The notes beneath the pieces are model-generated. The model was not told the origin of the DNA. It made no database searches and saw only the letters and a program-made list of their open reading frames with translations. Shown piece after piece: positions 1 to 6,595 of a DNA stretch of 8,872 nucleotides. The stretch covers positions 1-8,872 of the forward strand of contig JAZOVD010000108.1 of NCBI GenBank assembly GCA_045658525.1. The letters are read 5' to 3'. The position numbers and the translations under genes were made by a program. This DNA comes from SIG673 sp045658525 (GTDB taxonomy: Bacteria; Bacillota; Clostridia; Oscillospirales; CAG-272). Positions within the stretch are counted from its first letter, which is position 1, and each line of letters starts with the position of its first letter.

Positions 1-2337
1 TACAACTCCTTGGCTCACAGAACGACATGGCTACGATCCGACTTTATAATAAACAACAACCCCGAAACCGTTTCGACCGACTTTGATACGGCAGACAGAC
101 TTTACTTCGAGCCTCTTACTCCCGAGGACGTTATGAACGTCATCAAGATAGAGAAGCCCGTTGGAGTCGTTGTCGCGTTCGGCGGACAGACGGCTATAAA
201 GCTCACTAAGTTCCTTGATGAAAACGGAATAAAGATACTCGGTACTTCCGCTGACGGAATAGACGTAGCGGAGGACAGACAGCGCTTCGACGCGCTTCTT
301 GAATCCTTCTCAATAAAGCGTCCGAAGGGACTTTCGGTAATGACGGAAGCAGAGGCTCTTGAAGCCGCCGCTACCCTCGGTTATCCCGTTCTTCTCCGCC
401 CGTCCTACGTTATAGGCGGTCAGAATATGACGATAGCTCATACCGAGGACGACGTAAAGCGTTATATGAAGATAATACTCGCGCAGGGAATAGAGAACCC
501 CGTGCTTGTTGACCAGTATCTTATGGGTACTGAGCTTGAGGTTGACGTTATATCCGACGGTGTTGACGTTCTTATTCCGGGTATAATGGAGCATATAGAG
601 CGTGCGGGTGTCCACTCGGGAGACTCTATTGCGGTATATCCGCCCTATAACCTCAGCGATAAGATGCGCCATACAGTTATAGAATGCTCAACGAAGCTCG
701 CGCTTTCGCTCGGCACTAAGGGACTTGTTAATATACAGTACCTTATCTACCGCAACGAGCTTTACGTTATAGAGGTCAATCCCCGTGCTTCAAGAACCGT
801 TCCTTACATCAGTAAGGTAACCGACGTTCCTATGGTAGAGCTTGCTTCCAAGATAATGGTAGGCGCAAAGCTCAAAGATCTCGGTTACGGAACGGGACTT
901 TATAAGACCCCCCCGTATTACGCAGTTAAAGTTCCCGTATTCTCGTTTGAGAAGCTCAGCGACGTAAACTCCGCACTCGGTCCTGAGATGAAGTCAACGG
1001 GAGAGGTCCTCGGAATAGGTAAGTCTCTTAACGAGGCGGTATTCAAAGGAATGATCTCCGCGGGCTTTAAGCTCTTTGACCACTCTGACAGCGCCGCGAG
1101 AGGAGTATTTATAACCGTATCCGATCAGGATAAGTTTGAGATAGTCCAGCTCGCAAAGAAGCTCGACGAGCTTGGAATGAAGATATACGCCACAAGAGGA
1201 ACGGCAAGAGAGATCGCGTCCCTCGGTATAGATGTAGACGTTGTAAGAAACCTCTCCAAGACCAACGAGATAATGGATCTTCTTGAAAGCGGAAAGCTCA
1301 ACTATATAGTTTATACGGGCATAGGACAGAAGAAGTCGATAGAGGACTTTATAAAGCTTCACCGCCGCGCGACTCAGCTCGGAGTAGTCTGCATAACGTC
1401 GCTCGATACCGCGAATGCGTTGGCTGATATAATCGCTTCCAGATATACCGAGCACAACACCGAGCTTGTTGATATAAACAACATGAGAACGGAAAAGAAG
1501 CGTCTGCATTTTGCAAAGATGCAGGGTAGCGGAAACGACTATATACTGTTCGAGAACTTTGCGGGCGATATAACCTGTCCCGAGTCTCTTGCGCTTATGT
1601 ATGCCGACAGACACTACGGCATAGGCGGAGACGGAATGGTGCTTATTGAAAAGTCGGATATAGCCGACGCGAGGATGCGTGTGTTCAATATAGACGGAAC
1701 GGAAGGACGTATGGCGGGTAACTGCATACGTTGCGTTGCAAAGTATCTCTACGATAAGAATATCGTCAGAAAAGAGGTTATGCTTATCGAGACCGCGAGC
1801 GGAGTAAAGGAAGTAAAGGTATATCTTTCCAACGGTGTCGTTACGTCCGCATCCGTACAGATGGGCAAGGTTGAATTTGCGCCTGCCGAGATACCGGTAG
1901 CTCTTGACGGTGATAACGTTATAGAACGTGACGTTGAGATAGGCGGAGAGACGTATAACATCAGCTGTGTTTCGGTAGGAAATCCTCACTGCGTGGTGTT
2001 CTGCGATAAGGTTGACGCGGTAGAGGTCGAAAAGACGGGACCGCTCTTTGAGTACAATAAGCTGTTCCCCGAGAGAATAAACACCGAGTTTGTAAGAGTG
2101 GTTAACCGCAGTACGCTCAAAATGCGTTTCTGGGAAAGAGGAAACGGAGAGACCTGGGCATGCGGAACGGGAGCTTGCGCGGCTGTCGCGGTAGCGTGCG
2201 AGACAGGAAAGTGTGATAAGGGAACTGATATAACCGTTAAGGTACGCGGCGGAGACCTTATAGTAAGCTATACCGACGATGGAGTAACTCTTACCGGTAA
2301 CACTAATCTCGTTTATGAGGGCGAAGTAGAGTATTAA
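1..2337 (+). CDS. carB-dapF: CarB (C-terminal half) fused to diaminopimelate epimerase DapF; 5' end outside window
   Basis: This is one continuous frame with two enzyme parts. Residue numbers count from position 10. The first part, to about residue 490, is the second half of the carbamoyl-phosphate synthase large chain, which makes carbamoyl phosphate for pyrimidines and arginine. It shows NPETVSTDFD near residue 18, the ATP-grasp signatures MEHIERAGVHSGDS and EVNPRASRTVPYISK, then the allosteric MGS domain (GVFITVSD, ATRGTA, GVVCITSLDTANAL). CarB ends in ELVDINN, as expected for its natural C-terminus. DapF begins directly after it (LHFAKMQGSGNDY, residue 499 on) and runs to the TAA at 2335-2337, about 284 residues, which is full length for that family. 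There is no stop codon between the parts, and no ribosome binding site before the ATG at 1483. CarB normally has about 1,070 residues, so roughly 600 lie upstream. The first ~50 bases do not match CarB in this frame. Confidence 0.93.
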   Translation, partial: YNSLAHRTTWLRSDFIINNNPETVSTDFDTADRLYFEPLTPEDVMNVIKIEKPVGVVVAFGGQTAIKLTKFLDENGIKILGTSADGIDVAEDRQRFDALLESFSIKRPKGLSVMTEAEALEAAATLGYPVLLRPSYVIGGQNMTIAHTEDDVKRYMKIILAQGIENPVLVDQYLMGTELEVDVISDGVDVLIPGIMEHIERAGVHSGDSIAVYPPYNLSDKMRHTVIECSTKLALSLGTKGLVNIQYLIYRNELYVIEVNPRASRTVPYISKVTDVPMVELASKIMVGAKLKDLGYGTGLYKTPPYYAVKVPVFSFEKLSDVNSALGPEMKSTGEVLGIGKSLNEAVFKGMISAGFKLFDHSDSAARGVFITVSDQDKFEIVQLAKKLDELGMKIYATRGTAREIASLGIDVDVVRNLSKTNEIMDLLESGKLNYIVYTGIGQKKSIEDFIKLHRRATQLGVVCITSLDTANALADIIASRYTEHNTELVDINNMRTEKKRLHFAKMQGSGNDYILFENFAGDITCPESLALMYADRHYGIGGDGMVLIEKSDIADARMRVFNIDGTEGRMAGNCIRCVAKYLYDKNIVRKEVMLIETASGVKEVKVYLSNGVVTSASVQMGKVEFAPAEIPVALDGDNVIERDVEIGGETYNISCVSVGNPHCVVFCDKVDAVEVEKTGPLFEYNKLFPERINTEFVRVVNRSTLKMRFWERGNGETWACGTGACAAVAVACETGKCDKGTDITVKVRGGDLIVSYTDDGVTLTGNTNLVYEGEVEY
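1483..2337 (+). other. dapF: Diaminopimelate epimerase (DapF) domain of the fusion protein
   Basis: The DapF family interconverts LL- and meso-diaminopimelate, the last step before meso-DAP is used for lysine and peptidoglycan, in the cytoplasm. The family signatures appear in order: KMQGSGNDY at the start, ADRHYGIGGDG, FNIDGTEGRMAGNCIRC, SVGNPHCV (residues 656-662), FPERINTEF and WERGNGETWACGTGACAAVA. The cysteine of ACGTGAC (residue 718) matches the second catalytic cysteine, Cys217 of E. coli. The first, Cys73 in CGNGARC, is alanine here (residue 569 in AGNCIRC), while a cysteine appears three residues later (572). The domain is full length and otherwise well preserved. It could be made separately from the ATG at 1483, but nothing resembling a Shine-Dalgarno sequence precedes it, so I read it as a true fusion. 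Confidence 0.9.
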
Positions 2338-2340
2338 TTC

Positions 2341-2369
2341 TTGACAAAAATATTCTTTGAGAGTATAAT
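2341..2369 (+). promoter_or_regulatory. Sigma-A promoter of rnpB
   Basis: The -35 box TTGACA (2341-2346) and -10 box TATAAT (2364-2369) both match consensus exactly, with a 17-base spacer. Transcription would start near 2376, seven bases after the -10 box, which is the first base of the P1 helix of the RNase P RNA. The -35 begins three bases after the stop codon of the carB-dapF gene. Confidence 0.92.
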
Positions 2370-2375
2370 AATAGT

Positions 2376-2749
2376 GTGAGTGGACGGCGCAATTGCGCGG
2401 TATCATGCCGAAAGGTATTACCGTGAGGAAAGTCCGGGCTTCACAGGGCAGGATAACTGATAACGTCAGCCGAGGGTGACCTCCGGGAAAGTGCAACAGA
2501 AATAAACCGCCTGCCGTAAGGCAGGTAAGGATGGAAAGGCGAGGTAAGAGCTCACCGGCATTTCGGTAACGGAATTGCAACTGTAAACCCTATCCGAAGC
2601 AACACCGTAAGCGAAAAGGAGAGCGATCTCCGCGTTTGCCCGACGTTTTTTCGCAGGTGGCACAGAGCTTTGTGGCGACATAAAGACAAGATAGATAATT
2701 GCGGTCGGTTTTAAAATCGGCACAGAACCCGGCTTATAAGTCCACTCGC
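2376..2749 (+). ncRNA. rnpB: RNase P RNA (catalytic subunit of ribonuclease P)
   Basis: This is the RNA enzyme that trims the 5' leader from tRNA precursors, working with the protein RnpA. The conserved core blocks are present: GAGGAAAGTCCGGGCT near 2424, GTGCAACAGA near 2491, GGTAAGGATGGAAAGGCGAG and GGTAAGAGCTCACCG near 2524-2556, GTAAACCCTATCCGAAGCAA near 2584, and ACAGAACCCGGCTTATAAGTCC near the 3' end. The ends 2376-2385 and 2740-2749 form a 10-base-pair P1 helix with one G-U pair, which fixes the boundaries to within a few bases. Local hairpins include GCGC-AATT-GCGC at 2387-2398 and CCTGCC-GTAA-GGCAGG at 2510-2525. The length of about 374 bases suits the ancestral A type, but I did not fold the whole molecule, so the subtype is an inference. 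Frames crossing this region in either direction are shadows. Confidence 0.96.
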
Positions 2750-2752
2750 ACC

Positions 2753-2805
2753 AAAAAACGGACCGTGTTAAAGGTAACACTTTTATACGGTCTGTTTTAG
2801 TTTTA
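2753..2805 (+). terminator. Intrinsic terminator after rnpB
   Basis: AAAACGGACCGT (from about 2755) can pair with ACGGTCTGTTTT (to about 2798) with one G-U pair, and TTTTAGTTTTA follows. Inside it, GTGTTA-AAGG-TAACAC (2765-2780) can form an alternative inner hairpin. It begins directly behind the P1 helix, as expected for release of RNase P RNA. Any transcript reading through from carB-dapF would end here as well. Confidence 0.8.
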
Positions 2806-2811
2806 AAGACA

Positions 2812-2820
2812 AGAAGGGAG
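2812..2820 (+). promoter_or_regulatory. Ribosome binding site supporting the TTG start of murD
   Basis: The purine run AGAAGGGAG lies 12 bases before the TTG at 2833, slightly farther than the 8-9 bases seen for other genes here. No in-frame ATG or GTG is available between the rnpB terminator and this TTG, and the protein from TTG has a normal MurD N-terminus. This supports the unusual start codon. Confidence 0.6.
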
Positions 2821-2832
2821 CGTATTTTTTAT

Positions 2833-4173
2833 TTGAAAAACGGTTTACCTGAGAGCTTTTCGGGAGCGAGATGCGTGCTTTACGGAATGGGAAGCTCAAA
2901 TAAAGCGGTGGCTGAGTTCCTTTACAAAGAGGGAGCGAGGTTGTATTTCGCTGATAAAAATGAACCGAAAAAAGAGCTTGAAGCGTGGGCTGAGAGCAGG
3001 AAAATAAAAAAATACGAAATATTAAAATACGGAGACGTAATAAAAGCGGATTTTCTTTTCCGTTCTCCGGGAATAAGACCGACGGCAGAGATAATAGAGG
3101 CGTTTATAAAGAACGGAACGGTGCTTACTTCGGAGACCGAGTTGTTTTTTGAGAGGGCAAAGGGAAAGATATACGGTATAACGGGAAGCGACGGTAAAAC
3201 AACTACATCAACACTTACCTACGAGTTACTTAAAACATCAGGCAAAAGCGCGTATCTGGCAGGAAATATAGGTGTTCCGCTCGTAACGCTTATTGACAGA
3301 CTTACGGAAAAGGATATTACGGTAGCCGAGCTTTCAAGCTTTCAGCTTATGACGCTTGGGCATTCTCCGAGCATCGCCGCCGTTACCTCTATAAGCGAAA
3401 ATCACCTTGATTATCATAAGGATTTAGCGGAATACCTTGACGCGAAGTGTAATATTTTCGCAAAAAACGAATGTAAAAGACTCGTTATAGGAGAAAAAAG
3501 CGCGAAAAAGCTCGGACTTTCGGAAAGAGAAAGACCAAAGGATATAATCTATACCTCGCTTGACGGCGTTTGTAACGGTATTTATCTGGAAAACGGGAAA
3601 ATATATCTGTTTGGAAATGAGATAGTCGATATAGCGGATATGTGTCTTAAAGGTCTGCACAATACCGAAAACCTGATGACCGCTATCGGTATAACGTGTA
3701 ATGACGTGTCGGTGGAGAATATAAAAGCGGTAGCAAAAAGCTTTCGCGGAGTAAGTCACAGAATGGAGCTTGTATGCGAAAGAGACGGAAAACGTTTTTA
3801 TGATAGCTCCATAGACTCAACTCCTTCAAGAACGCTCGCAACACTTGCTTGCTTTAACAGACCGCTTACAGTTATATGCGGTGGATACGATAAAAACCTT
3901 GACTATGCAGAGCTTGCAAGAGAACTGCCAAGGTACGCGGATAGGCTCGTTCTTACGGGAGCGTCAATGGAGAAAATAAAAAAAGCGTTTGAAAACTGCG
4001 GAAGTGAATTGAGAATATACACGGAGAGCGATTTTGAAAAAGCGGTAAGGCTTGCTAAGGATATAACTCCGAACGGTGGTAGTGTACTGCTTTCCCCTGC
4101 GTGCGCGAGCTTTGACGCGTTTAAAAACTTTGAGGAGCGCGGAAAAAGATTTACCGAGATAGTAAAAGGATAG
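2833..4173 (+). CDS. murD: UDP-N-acetylmuramoyl-L-alanine--D-glutamate ligase (MurD)
   Basis: MurD adds D-glutamate to UDP-MurNAc-L-alanine using ATP, the second amino-acid step in building the peptidoglycan stem peptide, in the cytoplasm. The 446 residues match the family length. The N-terminal substrate domain has the Rossmann-like LYGMGSSNKA (from about residue 16). The central ATPase domain has the P-loop GITGSDGKTTT (115-125), GNIGVPL, ELSSFQL, then SENHLDYHKD and Lys205 in the AKCNIF stretch, which corresponds to the lysine carbamylated in E. coli MurD (Lys198). The C-terminal domain has GVSHRMELV, YDSSIDSTPSRT, ICGGYDKNLDY and SPACASFDAFKNFEERG. The DSSIDSTPSRT form replaces the proteobacterial DSKATN motif. 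I believe this is a clostridial variant. The start is TTG. The next gene starts five bases after the stop, so the two are probably co-transcribed. Lysine is mostly AAA here, whereas the carB-dapF gene mostly uses AAG. Confidence 0.96.
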   Translation: MKNGLPESFSGARCVLYGMGSSNKAVAEFLYKEGARLYFADKNEPKKELEAWAESRKIKKYEILKYGDVIKADFLFRSPGIRPTAEIIEAFIKNGTVLTSETELFFERAKGKIYGITGSDGKTTTSTLTYELLKTSGKSAYLAGNIGVPLVTLIDRLTEKDITVAELSSFQLMTLGHSPSIAAVTSISENHLDYHKDLAEYLDAKCNIFAKNECKRLVIGEKSAKKLGLSERERPKDIIYTSLDGVCNGIYLENGKIYLFGNEIVDIADMCLKGLHNTENLMTAIGITCNDVSVENIKAVAKSFRGVSHRMELVCERDGKRFYDSSIDSTPSRTLATLACFNRPLTVICGGYDKNLDYAELARELPRYADRLVLTGASMEKIKKAFENCGSELRIYTESDFEKAVRLAKDITPNGGSVLLSPACASFDAFKNFEERGKRFTEIVKG

Positions 4174-4178
4174 AGAAG

Positions 4179-5156
4179 ATGAAAAACGAGAATCAGAAGT
4201 TAAAGCTATTGTATTTAAAAGAAATACTTATGAGGGAGACGGACGAAAACCACTCATTAAGTGCCGCTCAGCTTGAAGAAAAGCTGGATAGGCTCGGTAT
4301 AAAAGCGGAACGGAAAAGTATATATTCCGATATAAATACGATGTGCGACGCTGGAATACTTGACGTTGAGAGAACAAAGGGTAAAAACGGCGGTTTCCGT
4401 GTGCTTTCAAGAGATTTTGAGCTTGCGGAGCTGAAAATGCTCGTTGATGCAGTTCAGTCGTCAAGATTTATTTCGGGAAAGCAATGCAGAGAGCTTATAA
4501 AGAAGCTTTCCGCTCTTACCTGCGTATATGAGGAAAAGCAGCTTTCAAGAAGCGTATATATATACGACAGAGAGGAAAAGAAAGCGAGTAACGTGCTTTA
4601 TTCCGTTGACGCGCTCCATAACGCTATTTCGGAGAACAGCTCGATAACGTTTAAATATACCGAAATGACTCCCTCTAAAAAGAGAGTAGCGAGAAGAAAC
4701 GGCGAAAGCTATGAGGTAAGTCCGTGGGGACTTATCTGGCAGGACGAAAACTACTATCTCGTAGCATACGACCATATAAGCGGTGAGATACGCCATTACC
4801 GTGTTGATAAGATGGATAAAATAGAGCAAACGGGCGAAAAACGAATGGGAAAAACGGAGTTTGACGCGGTATCGCTTGCCGATTATTGCAGTACTGTGTT
4901 CGGAATGTTCAGGGGCAAGGAATATAACGTGCATTTCAGATGCAAAAGCTCTCTTGCTGGGGCTATGTTTGACCGATTCGGAACCTCGCTTATAACGGAA
5001 GAGCACGGAGAGTATTTTGAATTTTACGCAAAGGTGGAGGTAAGCGTCAGATTTTTCGGATGGGTGTTCGGATTTGACGGAGGACTTGAAATACTCTCGC
5101 CCGAATGTGTGCTTGAAGAATATCGCGCACAGCTTAAAAGAAGTCTTAAAATGTGA
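4179..5156 (+). CDS. WYL-domain transcriptional regulator (DeoR/HTH_11-type N-terminus)
   Basis: This is a predicted DNA-binding regulator that senses an unknown ligand through a WYL domain. Residues about 8-70 form a winged helix-turn-helix, including LGIKAERKSIYSDINTM and a glycine-rich wing (KGKNGGFRVLSRDF). A linker follows, then the WYL domain at about 140-215, with SPWGLIWQDENYYLVAYD (181-198, YYL in place of WYL) and HYRVDKM (206-212). The C-terminal WCX-like part ends in a segment rich in Phe, Gly and Trp and then LSPECVLEEYRAQLKRSL. At 325 residues it is the usual length for the family. AAAAGGA (4164-4170), inside the end of murD, lies eight bases before the ATG. The tight spacing suggests an operon with murD. 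Its target is unknown. Nearby candidates are its own operon and the SPFH gene downstream, but nothing in the sequence proves this. Confidence 0.9.
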   Translation: MKNENQKLKLLYLKEILMRETDENHSLSAAQLEEKLDRLGIKAERKSIYSDINTMCDAGILDVERTKGKNGGFRVLSRDFELAELKMLVDAVQSSRFISGKQCRELIKKLSALTCVYEEKQLSRSVYIYDREEKKASNVLYSVDALHNAISENSSITFKYTEMTPSKKRVARRNGESYEVSPWGLIWQDENYYLVAYDHISGEIRHYRVDKMDKIEQTGEKRMGKTEFDAVSLADYCSTVFGMFRGKEYNVHFRCKSSLAGAMFDRFGTSLITEEHGEYFEFYAKVEVSVRFFGWVFGFDGGLEILSPECVLEEYRAQLKRSLKM

Positions 5157-5182
5157 AGTTTTTTCGGCTTTTTGCAAATCGC

Positions 5183-5211
5183 TTGACATATCGGGGCTGA
5201 TGTAGTAAAAT
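5183..5211 (+). promoter_or_regulatory. Sigma-A promoter of the SPFH/zinc-ribbon gene
   Basis: TTGACA (5183-5188) is followed after exactly 17 bases by TAAAAT (5206-5211), which differs from the -10 consensus at one base. Transcription would begin near 5218, giving a leader of about 35 bases. AAGAAAGGA (5235-5243) sits nine bases before the ATG at 5253. I see no clear terminator between the WYL gene and this promoter, so read-through from upstream is possible. Confidence 0.85.
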
Positions 5212-5252
5212 AAAATACGGATATATAGTTTAATAAGAAAGGAATATTTGTT

Positions 5253-6533
5253 ATGGGACTTATAAGAGCAGCTTTTTCCGCCACGGGTAGTGTACTTGCC
5301 GATCAGTGGAAGGAATATTTCGGAGTTCCCGAAATGACGGGCGAGCAGCTCGTAGTAAAGGGACGCAAGCAGACCAAGGGTAATAATAAAGGTGGAGACG
5401 AGATAATATCTAACGGTTCCGCTATCGCTGTTGGAGAGGGACAGGTCGCGCTTATAGTCGAGGACGGTAAGATAGTGGAGTTCTGTGCCGAGCCGGGTAG
5501 ATTTATATGGAATGAGTCGAGCGAGCCTTCAATGTTCGGCGGAGACTTTTTCAAGGGACTTGCCGATTCGTTTAAGAAAATAGGTGAGCGTTTCACATTT
5601 GGCGGTGACAGAGCAAAGGATCAGAGAGTTTATTACGTAAATACCAAGGAGATAATGGACAATAAGTTCGGTACTACCACTCCTATGGTCTATGACGATC
5701 CGTATTATAAGACCGCGCTTTATATACGCTATTTCGGACAGTATTCGTTCAGAATAGTCGATCCTATAATATTCTTTACGTCTATTGCAGGCTCAGTAAA
5801 GGAAAGCTATACGAAGGATATGCTTCTCAATATGTGCAGAGACGAGTTTATGACAGCTCTCGACACCGCGCTTTCAAGACTTGCCTCTGACGGAATAAAA
5901 TTCAGTCAGATCCCGTCAAGACAGCGCGAGATAGCGGCTTATATGTCCGAAACTCTCGATAACGAATGGAGAATGCGTCGTGGAATGGATGTCGTTTCCG
6001 TAGCGATAGCTAAGGTAACTCCCGACGAAAAGAGCAGAGAGAGGATAGAGCAGTTCGATACCAACGTAATGCACTCGAACCCGAACGCTATGGCTGGCGG
6101 TCTTGCGTATGCTCAGATGCAGGCAATGCAGAAAGCTGCGGAAAACCCGAACGGAGCGATGAACGGCTTTATGGGTATCGGAATGATGAACGGCGTTATG
6201 GGGAATGCGTCTCAGTCTCAGGGAACGTTGCTTGATATGTCTCAAAAGCTCGAAGCTGAGAAGAAAAATGAGTCAAAAGCTCCCGAAAACGGCTGGAAAT
6301 GTACTTGCGGAAACGTAAATACGGGTAAATTCTGTCCGAACTGCGGTTCAAAGAAGCCGGAAGAGATACCGAAGGGCTTTTGGAAATGCTCCTGCGGTAA
6401 CGTAAACAGCGGAAACTTCTGCCCGAACTGTGGCTCAAAAAAGCCTCAGAGCGGTTACGACTGTAAATGCGGATACCATTCCGAGGCTCCGTTTAAGTTC
6501 TGTCCGAACTGCGGATCGAAATACGGTAGTTAA
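5253..6533 (+). CDS. SPFH-domain protein with three C-terminal zinc ribbons (YdjI-like)
   Basis: The 426-residue protein resembles bacterial SPFH (stomatin/prohibitin-like) proteins of the B. subtilis YdjI kind, sometimes labelled virion core protein. The start has a short helical lead (MGLIRAAFSATGSVLADQWKE), then the SPFH fold at about 40-270: VGEGQVALIVEDGKIVEFCAEPGRF typifies the first strands, and ALYIRYFGQYSFRIVDP the core. Residues 276-325 are a low-complexity Met/Gly/Asn/Ala linker. Three Cys4 zinc ribbons follow, with cysteines at 350/352/361/364, 379/381/390/393 and 404/406/417/420. There is no signal peptide or clear membrane helix, so attachment to the inner face of the membrane would be peripheral or through partners. 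YdjI in B. subtilis belongs to a membrane-stress (PspA-type) operon, but no pspA-like gene is seen here. A near-consensus promoter, a good ribosome binding site and AAG-rich lysine codons suggest strong expression. The molecular role is not established. Confidence 0.88.
   Translation: MGLIRAAFSATGSVLADQWKEYFGVPEMTGEQLVVKGRKQTKGNNKGGDEIISNGSAIAVGEGQVALIVEDGKIVEFCAEPGRFIWNESSEPSMFGGDFFKGLADSFKKIGERFTFGGDRAKDQRVYYVNTKEIMDNKFGTTTPMVYDDPYYKTALYIRYFGQYSFRIVDPIIFFTSIAGSVKESYTKDMLLNMCRDEFMTALDTALSRLASDGIKFSQIPSRQREIAAYMSETLDNEWRMRRGMDVVSVAIAKVTPDEKSRERIEQFDTNVMHSNPNAMAGGLAYAQMQAMQKAAENPNGAMNGFMGIGMMNGVMGNASQSQGTLLDMSQKLEAEKKNESKAPENGWKCTCGNVNTGKFCPNCGSKKPEEIPKGFWKCSCGNVNSGNFCPNCGSKKPQSGYDCKCGYHSEAPFKFCPNCGSKYGS
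6294..6530 (+). repeat. Tandem zinc-ribbon coding repeats (three copies)
   Basis: Copies lie at about 6294-6359, 6381-6446 and 6456-6530. The first two encode WKCxCGNVNxGxFCPNCGSKKP, 87 bases apart, and are similar in DNA as well, differing mostly at third codon positions. The third (YDCKCGYHSEAPFKFCPNCG) is more diverged, with a longer inner loop. The arrangement points to an internal duplication of the first two modules. Confidence 0.8.
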
Positions 6534-6543
6534 GACTTGAATA

Positions 6544-6569
6544 ACGGCGGCGGAGCTAACCGTCGCCGT
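6544..6569 (+). promoter_or_regulatory. Strong stem-loop between the SPFH gene and the MATE gene
   Basis: ACGGCGGCGG (6544-6553) pairs with CCGTCGCCGT (6560-6569), ten pairs with one G-U, around the six-base loop AGCTAA. It begins ten bases after the SPFH stop codon. Only a GAGTTT stretch follows, not a true U-run, so it may be a weak terminator, an attenuator or a 3'-end stabiliser. No promoter is evident between it and the MATE gene. Confidence 0.6.
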
Positions 6570-6595
6570 ACTGAGTTTAAAAAGGATAGCTTAAA

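Noticed and set aside
907..914. Run of seven C's as a possible phase-variable or slippery site in CarB
   Set aside because: The frame is continuous through it (KTPPYYAVKVPVF, as expected for CarB), and an essential metabolic gene is an unlikely target for phase variation.
994..2580. Long open frame on the - strand (528 codons) across carB-dapF and rnpB
   Set aside because: It lies opposite clearly conserved CarB and DapF coding sequence and runs into the RNase P RNA. Its translation resembles no protein family, so it is a by-product of codon bias.
2466..2780. Open frame of 104 codons on the - strand over rnpB
   Set aside because: It is the complement of the RNase P RNA and its terminator, and the translation has no recognisable domain.
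5157..5252. Riboswitch or terminator before the SPFH gene
   Set aside because: The leader after the predicted start is only about 35 bases, and I found no stable stem with a U-run. The T-runs after the WYL stop lack a convincing hairpin.
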